From Taishania sp. (GTDB lineage: Bacteria > Bacteroidota > Bacteroidia > Flavobacteriales_D > Crocinitomicaceae): a stretch of 55,881 nucleotides of DNA. Within the stretch, counting starts at the first letter, position 1, and each line of letters starts with the position of its first letter. Shown here one piece after another: positions 16,306-25,247 of this stretch. Made by a program: the position numbers and the translations under genes. Under the pieces are notes generated by a model. It was not told the DNA's origin, made no database searches, and was given only the letters and a program-made list of their open reading frames with translations. The stretch spans positions 1 through 55,881 of the forward strand of contig JASLGM010000010.1 in NCBI GenBank assembly GCA_030150045.1, given 5' to 3'.

Positions 16306-17517
16306 ATGACTTACGATATAGCAATCATAGGAGGAGGAATTGTAGGTGCTGCAACATTTTATAAATTGCAGTTACGCAATCCCAATTTGAATATTGTTCT
16401 TTTTGAAAAGGAAGGCTTACTTGCTGATCACCAAACGGGACACAATTCTGGGGTTATTCACTCTGGATTATATTACAAACCAGGATCTTTAAAAGCAAAA
16501 AATTGCCGCGAAGGTAGACATGAGCTAGTCGCTTTCGCTAAAGAATATGGCGTTCAACACGATGTCTGTGGTAAAGTGGTAGCAGCAACAGAGCAAGCTG
16601 AATTACCACATTTAGATAAAATCTTCAAAATCGGACTTGAAAACGAAATTGAAGGAATTGAGAAAATTACTGCAGAACAGCTTTCAGAGATTGAACCTCA
16701 TGTAAAGTCTATTGGAGGAATTTGGGTGCCTTGTACGGGAATTATTGACTTTAGAGGGGCAACTGCAAAAATGGTCGAAATCGCTTTGGCTAAGAATCAA
16801 AATAGCCAATTGAAGTTAAGCCATGAAGTACTGAACATCGAGAATGCGGGAGATACTTCTATAATCGTTACAAGCAAAGGGAACTTTAAGGCAAAACATT
16901 TGGTGTTTTGTGGAGGTCTACAAGCAGATCGATTGGCTCGAAAAGATAGCGTTAATATTAAAGAACAAGTTGTTGGTTTCCGTGGAGATTATTACGAATT
17001 AACTGACAAAGCAAAACATAAAGTAAAAAATTTAATCTATCCTGTTCCAAATCCAGATTTTCCTTTCTTAGGTGTACACTTTACACGTATGACAGATGGA
17101 GAAATTGAATGTGGACCAAATGCCGTATTTACTTTTAAAAGAGAAGGGTATGGTAAAACTGATTTCTCATTCAAAGACACTGCTGATGCATTGAGCTATG
17201 GAGGAACCTGGAAATTGTTCTTTAACAATATGAGCTTTGGTATTAATGAATACAGAAGGGCTTTTTCTAAAAAGTTATTCCTAAAGACCTTGCAACGTAT
17301 GGTGCCGTCATTGGAAATGGACGATTTAAAACCAGGGAGATCTGGAGTGAGAGCTCTATTGCTAAATCAAGATGGTGATACGCGTGATGACTTTAGAATT
17401 GAAACCAATGGAAGGTCCATTCATGTATTAAACGCCCCTTCGCCAGCAGCAACAGCGTCGCTTGCCATTGGTGGGTACATTGCAGATATTGCCGAAAAAC
17501 AATTCGGATTAAAATAA
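16306..17517 (+). CDS. lhgO: L-2-hydroxyglutarate oxidase
   Basis: 403 aa FAD enzyme of the DAO family. The dinucleotide fold is DIAIIGGGIVGAATFYKL at the N-terminus. HNSGVIHSGLYYKPGSLKA (in two parts) and CREGRHELVAFAKEYG are characteristic of LhgO. It oxidises L-2-hydroxyglutarate, a by-product of malate dehydrogenase and similar enzymes, to 2-oxoglutarate and passes electrons to quinone. The C-terminal HVLNAPSPAATASLAIG segment closes the FAD site. It stands 37 nt before ychF. Confidence 0.92.
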   Translation: MTYDIAIIGGGIVGAATFYKLQLRNPNLNIVLFEKEGLLADHQTGHNSGVIHSGLYYKPGSLKAKNCREGRHELVAFAKEYGVQHDVCGKVVAATEQAELPHLDKIFKIGLENEIEGIEKITAEQLSEIEPHVKSIGGIWVPCTGIIDFRGATAKMVEIALAKNQNSQLKLSHEVLNIENAGDTSIIVTSKGNFKAKHLVFCGGLQADRLARKDSVNIKEQVVGFRGDYYELTDKAKHKVKNLIYPVPNPDFPFLGVHFTRMTDGEIECGPNAVFTFKREGYGKTDFSFKDTADALSYGGTWKLFFNNMSFGINEYRRAFSKKLFLKTLQRMVPSLEMDDLKPGRSGVRALLLNQDGDTRDDFRIETNGRSIHVLNAPSPAATASLAIGGYIADIAEKQFGLK

Positions 17518-17554
17518 TAAACAGTATATTACATAATAAATACCTTATTTAAAC

Positions 17555-18652
17555 ATGTCTTTAAAATGTGGAATTGTAGGATTACCAAATGTTGGAAAAT
17601 CCACTTTATTCAATTGCTTGTCAAATGCGAAAGCGCAATCTGCAAATTTTCCATTCTGTACCATAGAACCTAATGTTGGAACGATCTCTGTTCCGGATAA
17701 ACGATTAGAAAAATTGGAGGAATTGGTAAATCCTGAACGCGTTGTGCCTACAACGATGGAAATCGTAGATATCGCAGGGTTGGTAAAAGGAGCTTCTAAA
17801 GGAGAGGGTCTTGGAAACCAATTCTTAGCAAATATCCGTGAGACAGATGCAATTATCCATGTTTTGCGTTGCTTTGATGACGGAAACATTATTCACGTTG
17901 ACGGTTCAGTAGATCCAGTTCGCGATAAAGAAATCATCGATATAGAATTGCAACTAAAAGACCTTGAAACGATTGAGAAAAAAATCCAGTCGCTTGCTCG
18001 TGTAATTAAATCAGGAGATAAAGAATCGGTTAAAGAAAACGCATTAGCAGTTCGTATCAAAGAAGGATTGGAACAAGGACTTTCTGTTCGCGCACTAGAA
18101 ATGGAAGAAAGCGAAAAGGAAATCGTTAAGAAATTCCAATTGATTACGTCTAAACCAGTGATGTATCTTTGTAACGTTGACGAAGACTCCGTGAAAACAG
18201 GAAACGCATACGTGGATCAAGTAAAAGAAGCGGTTAAAGATGAAAATGCAGAGGTTTTGGTGATTGGAGCTAAAATCGAATCAGATATCATGGAATTAGA
18301 AACGTACGAAGAACGTAAAATGTTCTTGGACGAATTAGGACTAGAAGAACCAGGAGTAAATAGACTGATCGTTACTGCATACGCATTGTTGAATTTACAA
18401 ACGTATTTTACTGCAGGTGTGAAAGAAGTACGCGCATGGACTGTTAAAACAGGAGCTACAGCACCACAAGCTGCTGGCGTGATTCACACAGATTTTGAGA
18501 AAGGTTTCATCCGTGCAGAGGTTATCAAATACAACGATTTCGTACAATTTGGTTCTGAATCAGCAGTGAAAGATGCCGGTAAATTCCGTGTAGAAGGTAA
18601 AGAATATATCGTTGAAGATGGAGATGTAATGCACTTCCGTTTTAACGTTTAA
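17555..18652 (+). CDS. ychF: Redox-regulated ATPase YchF
   Basis: 365 aa Obg-family P-loop protein. GIVGLPNVGKST at the start, NFPFCTIEPN as switch I and DIAGLVKGASKGEGLGN as G3 are all present. The NVDE motif replaces the usual NKxD, explaining the ATP preference of the family. The C-terminal TGS domain carries GVKEVRAWTVKTG and IHTDFEKGFIRAEV. It binds ribosomes and responds to oxidative stress in other bacteria. It has its own spacer of 37 nt and lies 18 nt before fahA. Confidence 0.96.
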   Translation: MSLKCGIVGLPNVGKSTLFNCLSNAKAQSANFPFCTIEPNVGTISVPDKRLEKLEELVNPERVVPTTMEIVDIAGLVKGASKGEGLGNQFLANIRETDAIIHVLRCFDDGNIIHVDGSVDPVRDKEIIDIELQLKDLETIEKKIQSLARVIKSGDKESVKENALAVRIKEGLEQGLSVRALEMEESEKEIVKKFQLITSKPVMYLCNVDEDSVKTGNAYVDQVKEAVKDENAEVLVIGAKIESDIMELETYEERKMFLDELGLEEPGVNRLIVTAYALLNLQTYFTAGVKEVRAWTVKTGATAPQAAGVIHTDFEKGFIRAEVIKYNDFVQFGSESAVKDAGKFRVEGKEYIVEDGDVMHFRFNV

Positions 18653-18670
18653 TCGATAAAAAACAAAACT

Positions 18671-19945
18671 ATGAATATCCCTGCTAACAACCCGAATTTA
18701 AAAACATGGGTCGAAGTCGCTGAAAAGTCAGATTTCCCCATCCAAAATTTACCATTTGGAATCATTAAAGTAAAAGGGGAGAAGCCAAGACCCGCTTCAA
18801 GAATTGGAAATTTTGCAATCGATCTAAAAACACTTTTTGTGTTAGGATATTTACAAAATCTTCAGTACGAATTAGCTGATTTTGATACAGATATTCTAAA
18901 TCCAATGATGAAAAAAGGGAAAGTCGCAGTACGTGAATTGCGTAACCGACTTTCCAAATTATTCTCAACGGAATACAATGATTTAAAGAATAACAGTCAT
19001 CACGTAGATCAAGTTTTGATTCCAATTGACCAAATAGAAATGGGAATGCCCGTTCAGATTGGTGATTACACAGATTTCTATTCCTCACGCGAACATGCAA
19101 CCAATGTTGGGACCATGTTTCGAGATCCAAACAATGCACTTTTGCCCAATTGGTTATGGTTACCAGTGGGTTATCACGGGCGATCAAGTTCTATTATCAT
19201 TTCTGGTGAACCTATTTATAGACCAAAAGGTCAGACAAAGCCAGATCCAGATAATGATCCTATTTTTGGACCAACACAACGTTTGGATTTCGAATTGGAA
19301 ACAGGATTTATTACCTTCGACGGAAAACCACTTGGAGACCATATTTCTACCGAAGAAGCAGAGGATTTTATTTTCGGAAAAGTGTTATTCAACGACTGGT
19401 CAGCGCGTGATATTCAAACGTGGGAATACGTTCCTTTAGGACCCTTCTTAGCCAAAAATTTCGCTTCCTCTATTTCACCCTGGATTGTAACCTTGGATGC
19501 CCTACAGCCTTTTAAAGTAGAAGGACCAGCACAAGATCCTGAAGTTTTAGATTATTTAAAGTATTCAGAAAGAAAATCTTATGATATTCAACTTGAAGTT
19601 TTAATTCAACCAGAAAATGCTGAGGAAACGTTGATTAGTACATCGAATTTTAAATACATGTATTGGAACATGGCGCAGCAATTGGCACATCATACCGTAA
19701 ATGGATGTAACATTCGTTGTGGCGACATGATGGGATCAGGAACAATTTCTGGTCCTACATCAGATTCTTATGGATCCATGTTAGAGTTGGCTTGGAAAGG
19801 CACAAAACCATTGAAATTGAAAGACGGTTCGGAACGCAAATTTATTCATGATCATGACACAGTCATTATGCGCGGATATTGCGAAAATGAAGGTGTACGT
19901 ATAGGATTTGGAGAAGTACGTACGAAAGTATTACCGACGAAATAA
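18671..19945 (+). CDS. fahA: Fumarylacetoacetase
   Basis: 424 aa. The N-terminal SH3-like domain (FAH_N) starts near FPIQNLPFGI. The catalytic domain carries DYTDFYSSREHATNVGTMF (metal Asp and catalytic His region), LPVGYHGRSSSI, FELETGFI, FNDWSARDIQ and MGSGTISGP. It hydrolyses fumarylacetoacetate to fumarate and acetoacetate, the last step of tyrosine breakdown. The other tyrosine catabolic genes are not in this window. It ends with the terminator at 19963. Confidence 0.94.
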   Translation: MNIPANNPNLKTWVEVAEKSDFPIQNLPFGIIKVKGEKPRPASRIGNFAIDLKTLFVLGYLQNLQYELADFDTDILNPMMKKGKVAVRELRNRLSKLFSTEYNDLKNNSHHVDQVLIPIDQIEMGMPVQIGDYTDFYSSREHATNVGTMFRDPNNALLPNWLWLPVGYHGRSSSIIISGEPIYRPKGQTKPDPDNDPIFGPTQRLDFELETGFITFDGKPLGDHISTEEAEDFIFGKVLFNDWSARDIQTWEYVPLGPFLAKNFASSISPWIVTLDALQPFKVEGPAQDPEVLDYLKYSERKSYDIQLEVLIQPENAEETLISTSNFKYMYWNMAQQLAHHTVNGCNIRCGDMMGSGTISGPTSDSYGSMLELAWKGTKPLKLKDGSERKFIHDHDTVIMRGYCENEGVRIGFGEVRTKVLPTK

Positions 19946-19962
19946 GTATCGAATTTTATAAG

Positions 19963-19993
19963 AGCCCTTTGTGAAAATGAAGGGCTTTTTTTT
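19963..19993 (+). terminator. Intrinsic terminator after fahA
   Basis: AGCCCTT pairs with AAGGGCT, loop TGTGAAAATG, followed by eight T. It ends the ychF-fahA transcript and separates it from family A copy 4. Confidence 0.9.
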
Positions 19994-20036
19994 CTTGTTA
20001 TCCAAATAAAGGAAAGAATATCTTTAGATGTTTTTT

Positions 20037-20184
20037 TGGCAGCCTTAACGGTTTACGCGCTTTAGTAAACTTCTTAAAAACGTGTTCACATGCTTATTTA
20101 CCACGTGCTTCCTTTGGTCGCAGTGGACATTTAAGCGTTCACCACGTTTTCCATCATTTAGCTATCACGCTCAATCCTGGCTGA
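20037..20184 (-). ncRNA. Family A structured RNA, copy 4
   Basis: Complete minus-strand copy. AGCC/GGCT closes it. TAAAT pairs with GTTTA (one U-G pair, supporting this strand). AAAACGTG/CACGTTTT and GCTTA/TAAGC flank a symmetric GTGAAC internal loop, and the cap is GCGACCAAAGGAAGC. It lies between the fahA terminator and the amidotransferase gene stop. Confidence 0.7.
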
Positions 20185-20228
20185 AGATCTCTAGCTTTCA
20201 GCTAAATAGAATACGGTAAATGAAAAAA

Positions 20229-20810
20229 TTATTGATCTGTTAATTTCAAAGGATTAAGGACCAATTCACAAAAGTTTCCAATCAAAATTAATCCGTGATT
20301 TCCACTTACCTCTGGGTGAAATTGTACACCAAAAAAAGGTTTTGTTTTATGCATCATTACTTCATTAATCGTACAGTCTGACGAAGCCACAAGGATAAAA
20401 CCTTGAGGAATAGAAACCGTTTCACAATGATCCTCCATCATTTGAACTTCTTGGGGTAATTTATCAAAAAGGGGACAAGGCTCAAATGCTTCTACGGTTT
20501 GCCAATCTCTATCTTCACGAATGCGATCTACAAAAGCACCGTGAACCATACCCATTATTTGGTGACCAAAGCAGATGCCCAAAACGGGTTTTTCATACGT
20601 TAATAGCCATTGAAATGCTTGGATATATTTTTCGGGATTAATTTCAGAAAGTAGAATAGGAGCACCAGAAATAATTACGCCTTGAAAAGGAGCTATTTTT
20701 TCATCCGTTACTTCTGAAAGGGCAATGATCTCCGCATCAATGTATTCGTCTACACATTGTAAAATGGAAGGTGTTTTTTGGCTCCCACAATCAATTATAG
20801 CTATTTTCAT
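20229..20810 (-). CDS. Class I glutamine amidotransferase (GuaA-N-like)
   Basis: 193 aa single-domain protein. The nucleophile elbow is GICFGHQIMG (Cys about 96) and the catalytic His/Glu are in GVQFHPEVSG (about 168-174). The sequence resembles the glutaminase half of GMP synthase but has no synthetase domain. It may supply ammonia to a partner or be a gamma-glutamyl hydrolase-type enzyme; the partner is not evident. Its ATG overlaps the stop of the TsaC-like gene by 4 nt, so the two form a tight pair. Confidence 0.8.
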   Translation of the reverse strand: MKIAIIDCGSQKTPSILQCVDEYIDAEIIALSEVTDEKIAPFQGVIISGAPILLSEINPEKYIQAFQWLLTYEKPVLGICFGHQIMGMVHGAFVDRIREDRDWQTVEAFEPCPLFDKLPQEVQMMEDHCETVSIPQGFILVASSDCTINEVMMHKTKPFFGVQFHPEVSGNHGLILIGNFCELVLNPLKLTDQ

Positions 20811-21430
20811 AGTTCTAAAATTCCAATTCCTTGACGAATAATTTCTGGTTCATCTGTTGTGCAATCTACAACCGTTGATGTTTCTAATTTTCCAGCACCA
20901 CAATCTAGGACCAATTCAAAAACATTTTCGTTTTCAAATTTTTCGTAAATGGCGTATGGATCGGCGAAATAGGCTTGAATTTTATCATCCGCATTGTGTA
21001 AAGAAGTGGTCACAATTGGATTCCCTAATTCTTCTACAATTGCCTTAAGTACTTCTTGTTCTGGAATACGAATTCCGACTTCTTTTTTATTGGTGTCGAA
21101 AATACGTTGAACTTCGTTTGTAGCTGGAAGAATGAAGGTAAACGGACCAGGGAGGTTGTGTTTCAAGATTTTAAAAGTGGGTCTTGAAATTTGCTTTACA
21201 TAATGCGAAATGTCACTAAGGTCTTTGCAAATCAAAGAGAAATTAGCTTTGGATAATTTGATTTCTTTGTGTTTTGCAAGGGCGAGCAATCCCTTTTTAC
21301 TATTCAAATCGCAAGCTACCGCATAAACGGTATCTGTTGGTACAACGATAAGAGCGCCCAATTTTAATGCGTCAACAACTTGTTTGATGATGCGCGGGTC
21401 AACATAATAGGGGTTTACTTCAATGATCAT
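20807..21430 (-). CDS. L-threonylcarbamoyladenylate synthase (TsaC/Sua5/YrdC family)
   Basis: 207 aa, the length of a single YrdC domain without the Sua5 extension. VVPTDTVYAVACDLNSKKG (in two pieces), LSKANFSLICKDLSDIS, LPGPFTFILPA, VGIRIPE and PIVTTSLHNADD form the ATP/bicarbonate/threonine pocket. It makes threonylcarbamoyl-AMP, used for t6A37 in tRNAs. YciO-type paralogs share these motifs, so the exact role is a family-level call. Translationally coupled to the amidotransferase gene. Confidence 0.83.
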   Translation of the reverse strand: MIIEVNPYYVDPRIIKQVVDALKLGALIVVPTDTVYAVACDLNSKKGLLALAKHKEIKLSKANFSLICKDLSDISHYVKQISRPTFKILKHNLPGPFTFILPATNEVQRIFDTNKKEVGIRIPEQEVLKAIVEELGNPIVTTSLHNADDKIQAYFADPYAIYEKFENENVFELVLDCGAGKLETSTVVDCTTDEPEIIRQGIGILEL

Positions 21431-21622
21431 AATTATTCAATTAAAGATGTAATTGAGCTGCTTTATAGCTAACACAAGGTAAATATCGTGTTATTCTTGA
21501 AGATTTCAGCTATTTTAAGGAAAGTGTTATGTTTTTTTAGAGGTTTTCAAGAAATTGAAAATGATTTCTTCTATGAAAAAATGGGAATTAAATCTTAACA
21601 CGAAATGTTGAAATGTGATTTT

Positions 21623-21734
21623 CGCGTTAAGGATAGGAGCGGCATCTCCCTTTTCTGGATGAAAAGGGAATACAGCGGATAGCCTGACCTCGCAAACATC
21701 TTTATTCTTTAGTTGTGTTTGCGAGGAAACGCCC
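21623..21734 (+). ncRNA. Family B structured RNA, copy 3 (probably Flavo-1)
   Basis: Outer helix GCGTT/AACGC; CCCTTTTC/GAAAAGGG in place of CTTTTAC/GTAAAAG; the 3' arm is CCTCGCAAACA/TGTTTGCGAGG, unlike the GC-rich arms of copies 1 and 2 but still perfectly paired. Conserved CAGCGGATAGCC and AGGAGCGGC remain. Its 3' end is 8 nt from the convergent rluF stop, so it may also influence rluF 3' end formation. The rest of the 21431-21742 spacer is AT-rich with nothing else seen. Confidence 0.7.
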
Positions 21735-21742
21735 TGATTGAT

Positions 21743-22456
21743 CTAATAGCTTTCGTTTTGTTGTAGGTATGCTACTTCTTGATCTGTCAGGTGGCGGTAT
21801 TTCCCTAATGGCACATCAAGGTGTACGTTAATAATTCGGATTCTTTTAAGGCGTTTAACGGTATACCCGCAGTATTCGCACATTCGTCGAATTTGACGAT
21901 TTAGGCCTTGCGTTAAAATGATTTTGAATTCCAAAACACTTAATTGTTCCACCACACAAGGGTTGGTCATGGTGTCTAAAATTGGGATTCCACCGCGCAT
22001 TTGTTCTAAAAATTTATCATTGATTGGCATATCCACTTTAACAATGTATTCCTTTTCGTGATTGTATTTAGCACGTAATATTTTATTGACGATATCACCA
22101 TCGTTGGTTAATAATATTAGGCCTTCACTGTCTTTATCTAGGCGTCCAATTGGAAAAATTCTTTCAGGGTAATTGACAAAATCAACAATGTTATTTCTTT
22201 CCCTTATTGTGTCCGTTGTACAAACGATTCCTCTTGGTTTATTCAATGCCAAATAGACACCTTTTTTGCGCTTGCTCTGTATTTCTACACCGTCGACTGC
22301 AATTTGGTCATCGATATTTACCTTTGTACCTAATTCTGGGAGGATTCCATTAACGGTAATGCGTTGTTCCTCTATCATTTTATCGGCAGCTCTACGAGAG
22401 CAATATCCGATTTCACTCATGTATTTATTTAGTCGAACTTTATTTTCTTCGCTCAT
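21743..22456 (-). CDS. rluF: 23S rRNA pseudouridine synthase RluF
   Basis: 237 aa from the chosen start. The ATG at 22456 overlaps the preceding stop as TAATG, while the longer in-frame start at 22480 adds only MHLFKNKI from inside the upstream gene. The S4 RNA-binding domain (VRLNKYMSEIGYCSRRAADK, 20 residues) is followed by a pseudouridine synthase domain with the catalytic Asp in GRLDKDSEGL and LTQGLNRQIRRMCEYCG. RluF modifies U2604 in 23S rRNA. It is last in the mutL-rhomboid-EEP run. Confidence 0.88.
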   Translation of the reverse strand: MSEENKVRLNKYMSEIGYCSRRAADKMIEEQRITVNGILPELGTKVNIDDQIAVDGVEIQSKRKKGVYLALNKPRGIVCTTDTIRERNNIVDFVNYPERIFPIGRLDKDSEGLILLTNDGDIVNKILRAKYNHEKEYIVKVDMPINDKFLEQMRGGIPILDTMTNPCVVEQLSVLEFKIILTQGLNRQIRRMCEYCGYTVKRLKRIRIINVHLDVPLGKYRHLTDQEVAYLQQNESY

Positions 22457-23577
22457 TATCTTGTTTTTGAAAAGGTGCAACTGATTGCCCTGTGATCACT
22501 AAATGGTTTTTTTTGTATGTTAAATGTGTTTGGAGTTAATCCTTGTGAATGGAACATATAGTCGATTCTACCTGCAGGTAATTTTCCGACGTAGGTTGTA
22601 CCCAAGCCTTTTCCAGCTTTTAGGAATGCGTCGTTTAGCAAGCTGTTGAAACGTTCATAGACATAGGAAACGGGTGTGTCATTGAAGTCGCCACAAACGA
22701 TTACGGGATGGGGAGAGGTTTGGATATGATCCAGGATTCGATTGGCTTGATCAGCTCTTTTAGGATAGGCTAGTTTGAATTTCTCCAACATCTTTTGAAT
22801 TTTCCCTTTTGTTGTTGTATTCTCTTCTACAGCGATTGCCGAAATGCGGAAAGATTGTAAGTGTACATTGTACACACGAATGGTATCTTTAGCTTTCACA
22901 ATATCTGCGTAAATACAGAAGTTGTAATTTCTTTCGTTCTCCGTTTCGAAGATTACGTCCCCTTTGGAAATCATAGGGTATTTGGAGTACATCACCACGC
23001 CAAAGTGCTGACGACCGACGGGTTTATAGATGAAACGGTTATGGGAATAAGGCATTTTCAATTCCTCTTTAAACAAGGAATTGGTAAGGAAAGTTGTGGG
23101 TTTATCTTTGGAGTAAAATTCTTGAAGGCAAACTACATCTGGTTTTTCGTGATTGGCATAAGCCAAAATGCTATCTCTATTGATAAATTTTTGATTGGAG
23201 TCGTCTTCGTTATACAAATCAAAAATCTGAACGTTGTTAGAAAAAACAGTGAATTTATTTTCATTTGTTTCCACTTCTGTTTTTTCTCCGATTTCTTTAT
23301 TTCCGAAAACATAAAGACGTGTAATATAGGGATATCCAGCGCCGATTATGATGAGCATAAGTATAGAAAACCACGATTTTCGTACAATCCAATACAAAGC
23401 TATTACACAGCAAAAAAGTAGAATAATGGGGTATGCTAAGCCAAATAAGGGAAAGATCCAAATATACGAAGGGTGTACAAATGGGATGAAATAACAAAGA
23501 ATCAACGCTCCAAATAGGAGCAGGGTGAGTAGTCCAAGACTTCCCTTAAAAGTAGTACTGAGTATTTTTTTAAGCAT
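22456..23577 (-). CDS. Membrane-anchored endonuclease/exonuclease/phosphatase family protein
   Basis: 373 aa. Three hydrophobic segments fill the first 95 residues (about 12-35, 42-63, 68-86). The catalytic EEP domain follows: VFSNNVQIFDLYN, VVCLQEFYS (metal Glu), GVVMYSKYP, VICGDFNDTPVS, GRIDYMFHS and FSDHRAISC. These are the DNase I/Mg phosphatase residues. The domain is probably outside the cytoplasm, where it may act on phosphodiesters such as DNA or lipid headgroups. The substrate is not known. It overlaps the rhomboid gene by 8 nt and is coupled to rluF. Confidence 0.85.
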   Translation of the reverse strand: MLKKILSTTFKGSLGLLTLLLFGALILCYFIPFVHPSYIWIFPLFGLAYPIILLFCCVIALYWIVRKSWFSILMLIIIGAGYPYITRLYVFGNKEIGEKTEVETNENKFTVFSNNVQIFDLYNEDDSNQKFINRDSILAYANHEKPDVVCLQEFYSKDKPTTFLTNSLFKEELKMPYSHNRFIYKPVGRQHFGVVMYSKYPMISKGDVIFETENERNYNFCIYADIVKAKDTIRVYNVHLQSFRISAIAVEENTTTKGKIQKMLEKFKLAYPKRADQANRILDHIQTSPHPVIVCGDFNDTPVSYVYERFNSLLNDAFLKAGKGLGTTYVGKLPAGRIDYMFHSQGLTPNTFNIQKKPFSDHRAISCTFSKTR

Positions 23578-24481
23578 TCTTGCTTTGCTGAAATAAGAAA
23601 TCTTTTTCTTCCTTAGTTAAGGATTCGTATCCTGATTTTGAAATTTTGCCTAGGATGAGATCGATACGTTCTTGCTTTTTTCTTTTTGCAAGATTGTATT
23701 CTTCATCTGACATATTACGTGTTGTAGTGTGCTTGAATTCTTGTCCGCCACCTTTCTGTTTTTTGAGTTTGGGTTTCTTTTTAAATAGGTCTCCAATTTT
23801 CGCTCCCAATCTCATGGTTCGGGAAACGATATTTTGTGGTGAATTCAGATTTTTGACACTCAAGAAACCAATGAGTGCTCCTCCAAGATGAGCTAGTATT
23901 GCAGTTCCGTTATTTGCTCCTATGGAAAGGATGTTAAAAATCAGAAGAATAATTGCAAGTGTTTTTAAGTTGAGATCGAATAATCCCCAAACCGAGATTT
24001 TGAATTTTGGGATGTAAGTGGCTGTTGCAAAGATGATTGCCATTACAGCGCCAGAAGCACCTACGACCATACCGCGGGGTACAATTCCTAGGTTTTGGCC
24101 TATGATTTCTAGTAAACCCCCAGCGATTCCCCCAAGTAGATAAGTATACAACAAACGTCTTCCACCTAAGTAATGTTCATATAAACGTCCAATTCCAAGC
24201 AACATCAGCATATTGAATAGTAAATGCAGGATGCTATAATGAGCAAAGATACTTGTGAAAAGCCCCCACGGATGGGTGATAAAAGCCGTCCATTTGGTTT
24301 GCAGATTGAAGCAGAAGTCTAAAAAGAAATGTATGTTTTGGGAAACTGGAGTGGAAGCAAATCTAGCAATCAATAGGCTGATAGCAATGAGTAGAAACAC
24401 AGCTGCGTTACAGTATATGATGCGTACGGACATGGATCCGCTTTTAAAGTTTTCCTTTAATTGATCTAGAATGGAGGACAT
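23570..24481 (-). CDS. Rhomboid intramembrane serine protease with C-terminal tail (1 of 2)
   Basis: 303 aa. Six or so membrane helices with the rhomboid landmarks HYSILHLLFNMLML, GASGAVMA (catalytic Ser) and LAHLGGALIGF (catalytic His). The last 80 residues are a cytoplasmic basic stretch (KKKPKLKKQKGGG) and SDEEYNLAKRKKQERID...SLTKEEKDFLF, which is the DUF6576 tail seen in many Bacteroidota rhomboids. It cleaves membrane proteins inside the bilayer; the substrates are unknown. 8 nt after the second rhomboid gene. Confidence 0.88.
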   Translation of the reverse strand: MSSILDQLKENFKSGSMSVRIIYCNAAVFLLIAISLLIARFASTPVSQNIHFFLDFCFNLQTKWTAFITHPWGLFTSIFAHYSILHLLFNMLMLLGIGRLYEHYLGGRRLLYTYLLGGIAGGLLEIIGQNLGIVPRGMVVGASGAVMAIIFATATYIPKFKISVWGLFDLNLKTLAIILLIFNILSIGANNGTAILAHLGGALIGFLSVKNLNSPQNIVSRTMRLGAKIGDLFKKKPKLKKQKGGGQEFKHTTTRNMSDEEYNLAKRKKQERIDLILGKISKSGYESLTKEEKDFLFQQSKNA

Positions 24482-24489
24482 AATGTGTA

Positions 24490-25242
24490 TTAATAGAAAT
24501 TACGACGATCTCTTTTTCTCCAAATAAGAACAAGAATGATACCAACTATCGCGCCACCAACGTGAGCTAAATGGGCAACTTGATCATTTGGACGCGTGAT
24601 GCTGTTGTATACTTCGTATGCTAAATAACCACCGATTAAGTATTTTGCACGGATAGGAATTGGAGGGAAAAGTAACATCAGTTGTGTGTTTGGAAAAAGG
24701 ATAGCAAAAGAAGCTAAAAGACCAAAGATTGCACCTGAAGCACCAACCATTGAGCTGTTTCCAATAGCATAGTAACTATTTAGTAATTCTTGAGAGTCCG
24801 CAGATTTCAAGGTTAATTGACTGATATTAGACCCCCAGAAATATTCATTTACAACTGCCAATTCATAGTTATCAGCGATAAGAGCTTGAGAAATTTGTTC
24901 GAATTGGAAAGCTCCAATTGAGTTGTATAAAAAGTAAGCTCCGATACCACTGGCGATATAGAAGATGAAATATCTTTTTGGACCCCAGATGCGTTCAAGG
25001 TGAGAGCCAAAAGATACTAAAAGCATCATATTAAATAAAATATGGAAAAATGAATCTACGCTATGTGTAAACATGTGAGAGATTATTTGGTATGGACGGA
25101 ATAAAGGGGTGTTAATATAATGCGCCGCCATTGATTTATATATCTCTAGATTTCCTTGTTGTACACTGACAATACAAATCACATAAACCAGAATGTTTAT
25201 GATAAGAATGTTTTTGGTAACTGTGGGTATATTATTAAACAT
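24490..25242 (-). CDS. Rhomboid intramembrane serine protease (2 of 2)
   Basis: 250 aa. HSVDSFFHILFNMMLLVSFG, VGASGAIFGLLA with the catalytic Ser, and LAHVGGAIVGIIL with the catalytic His. A loop of about 55 residues between the second and third helices (AFQFEQISQALIADNYELA, then EYFWGSN) is longer than in the first rhomboid. It lacks the C-terminal tail. It lies 5 nt after mutL. Tandem rhomboids with different architecture suggest different substrates rather than simple redundancy. Confidence 0.9.
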   Translation of the reverse strand: MFNNIPTVTKNILIINILVYVICIVSVQQGNLEIYKSMAAHYINTPLFRPYQIISHMFTHSVDSFFHILFNMMLLVSFGSHLERIWGPKRYFIFYIASGIGAYFLYNSIGAFQFEQISQALIADNYELAVVNEYFWGSNISQLTLKSADSQELLNSYYAIGNSSMVGASGAIFGLLASFAILFPNTQLMLLFPPIPIRAKYLIGGYLAYEVYNSITRPNDQVAHLAHVGGAIVGIILVLIWRKRDRRNFY

Positions 25243-25247
25243 AGCAA

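Noticed and set aside
17545..17889. 114-aa minus-strand frame over the ychF start
   Set aside because: It is opposite to the highly conserved P-loop region of YchF; the low variability there explains the open frame.
22861..23421. 186-aa plus-strand frame inside the EEP hydrolase gene
   Set aside because: It is antisense to a gene with clear catalytic motifs, and its product (Phe/Ile/Val-rich) has no recognisable domain.
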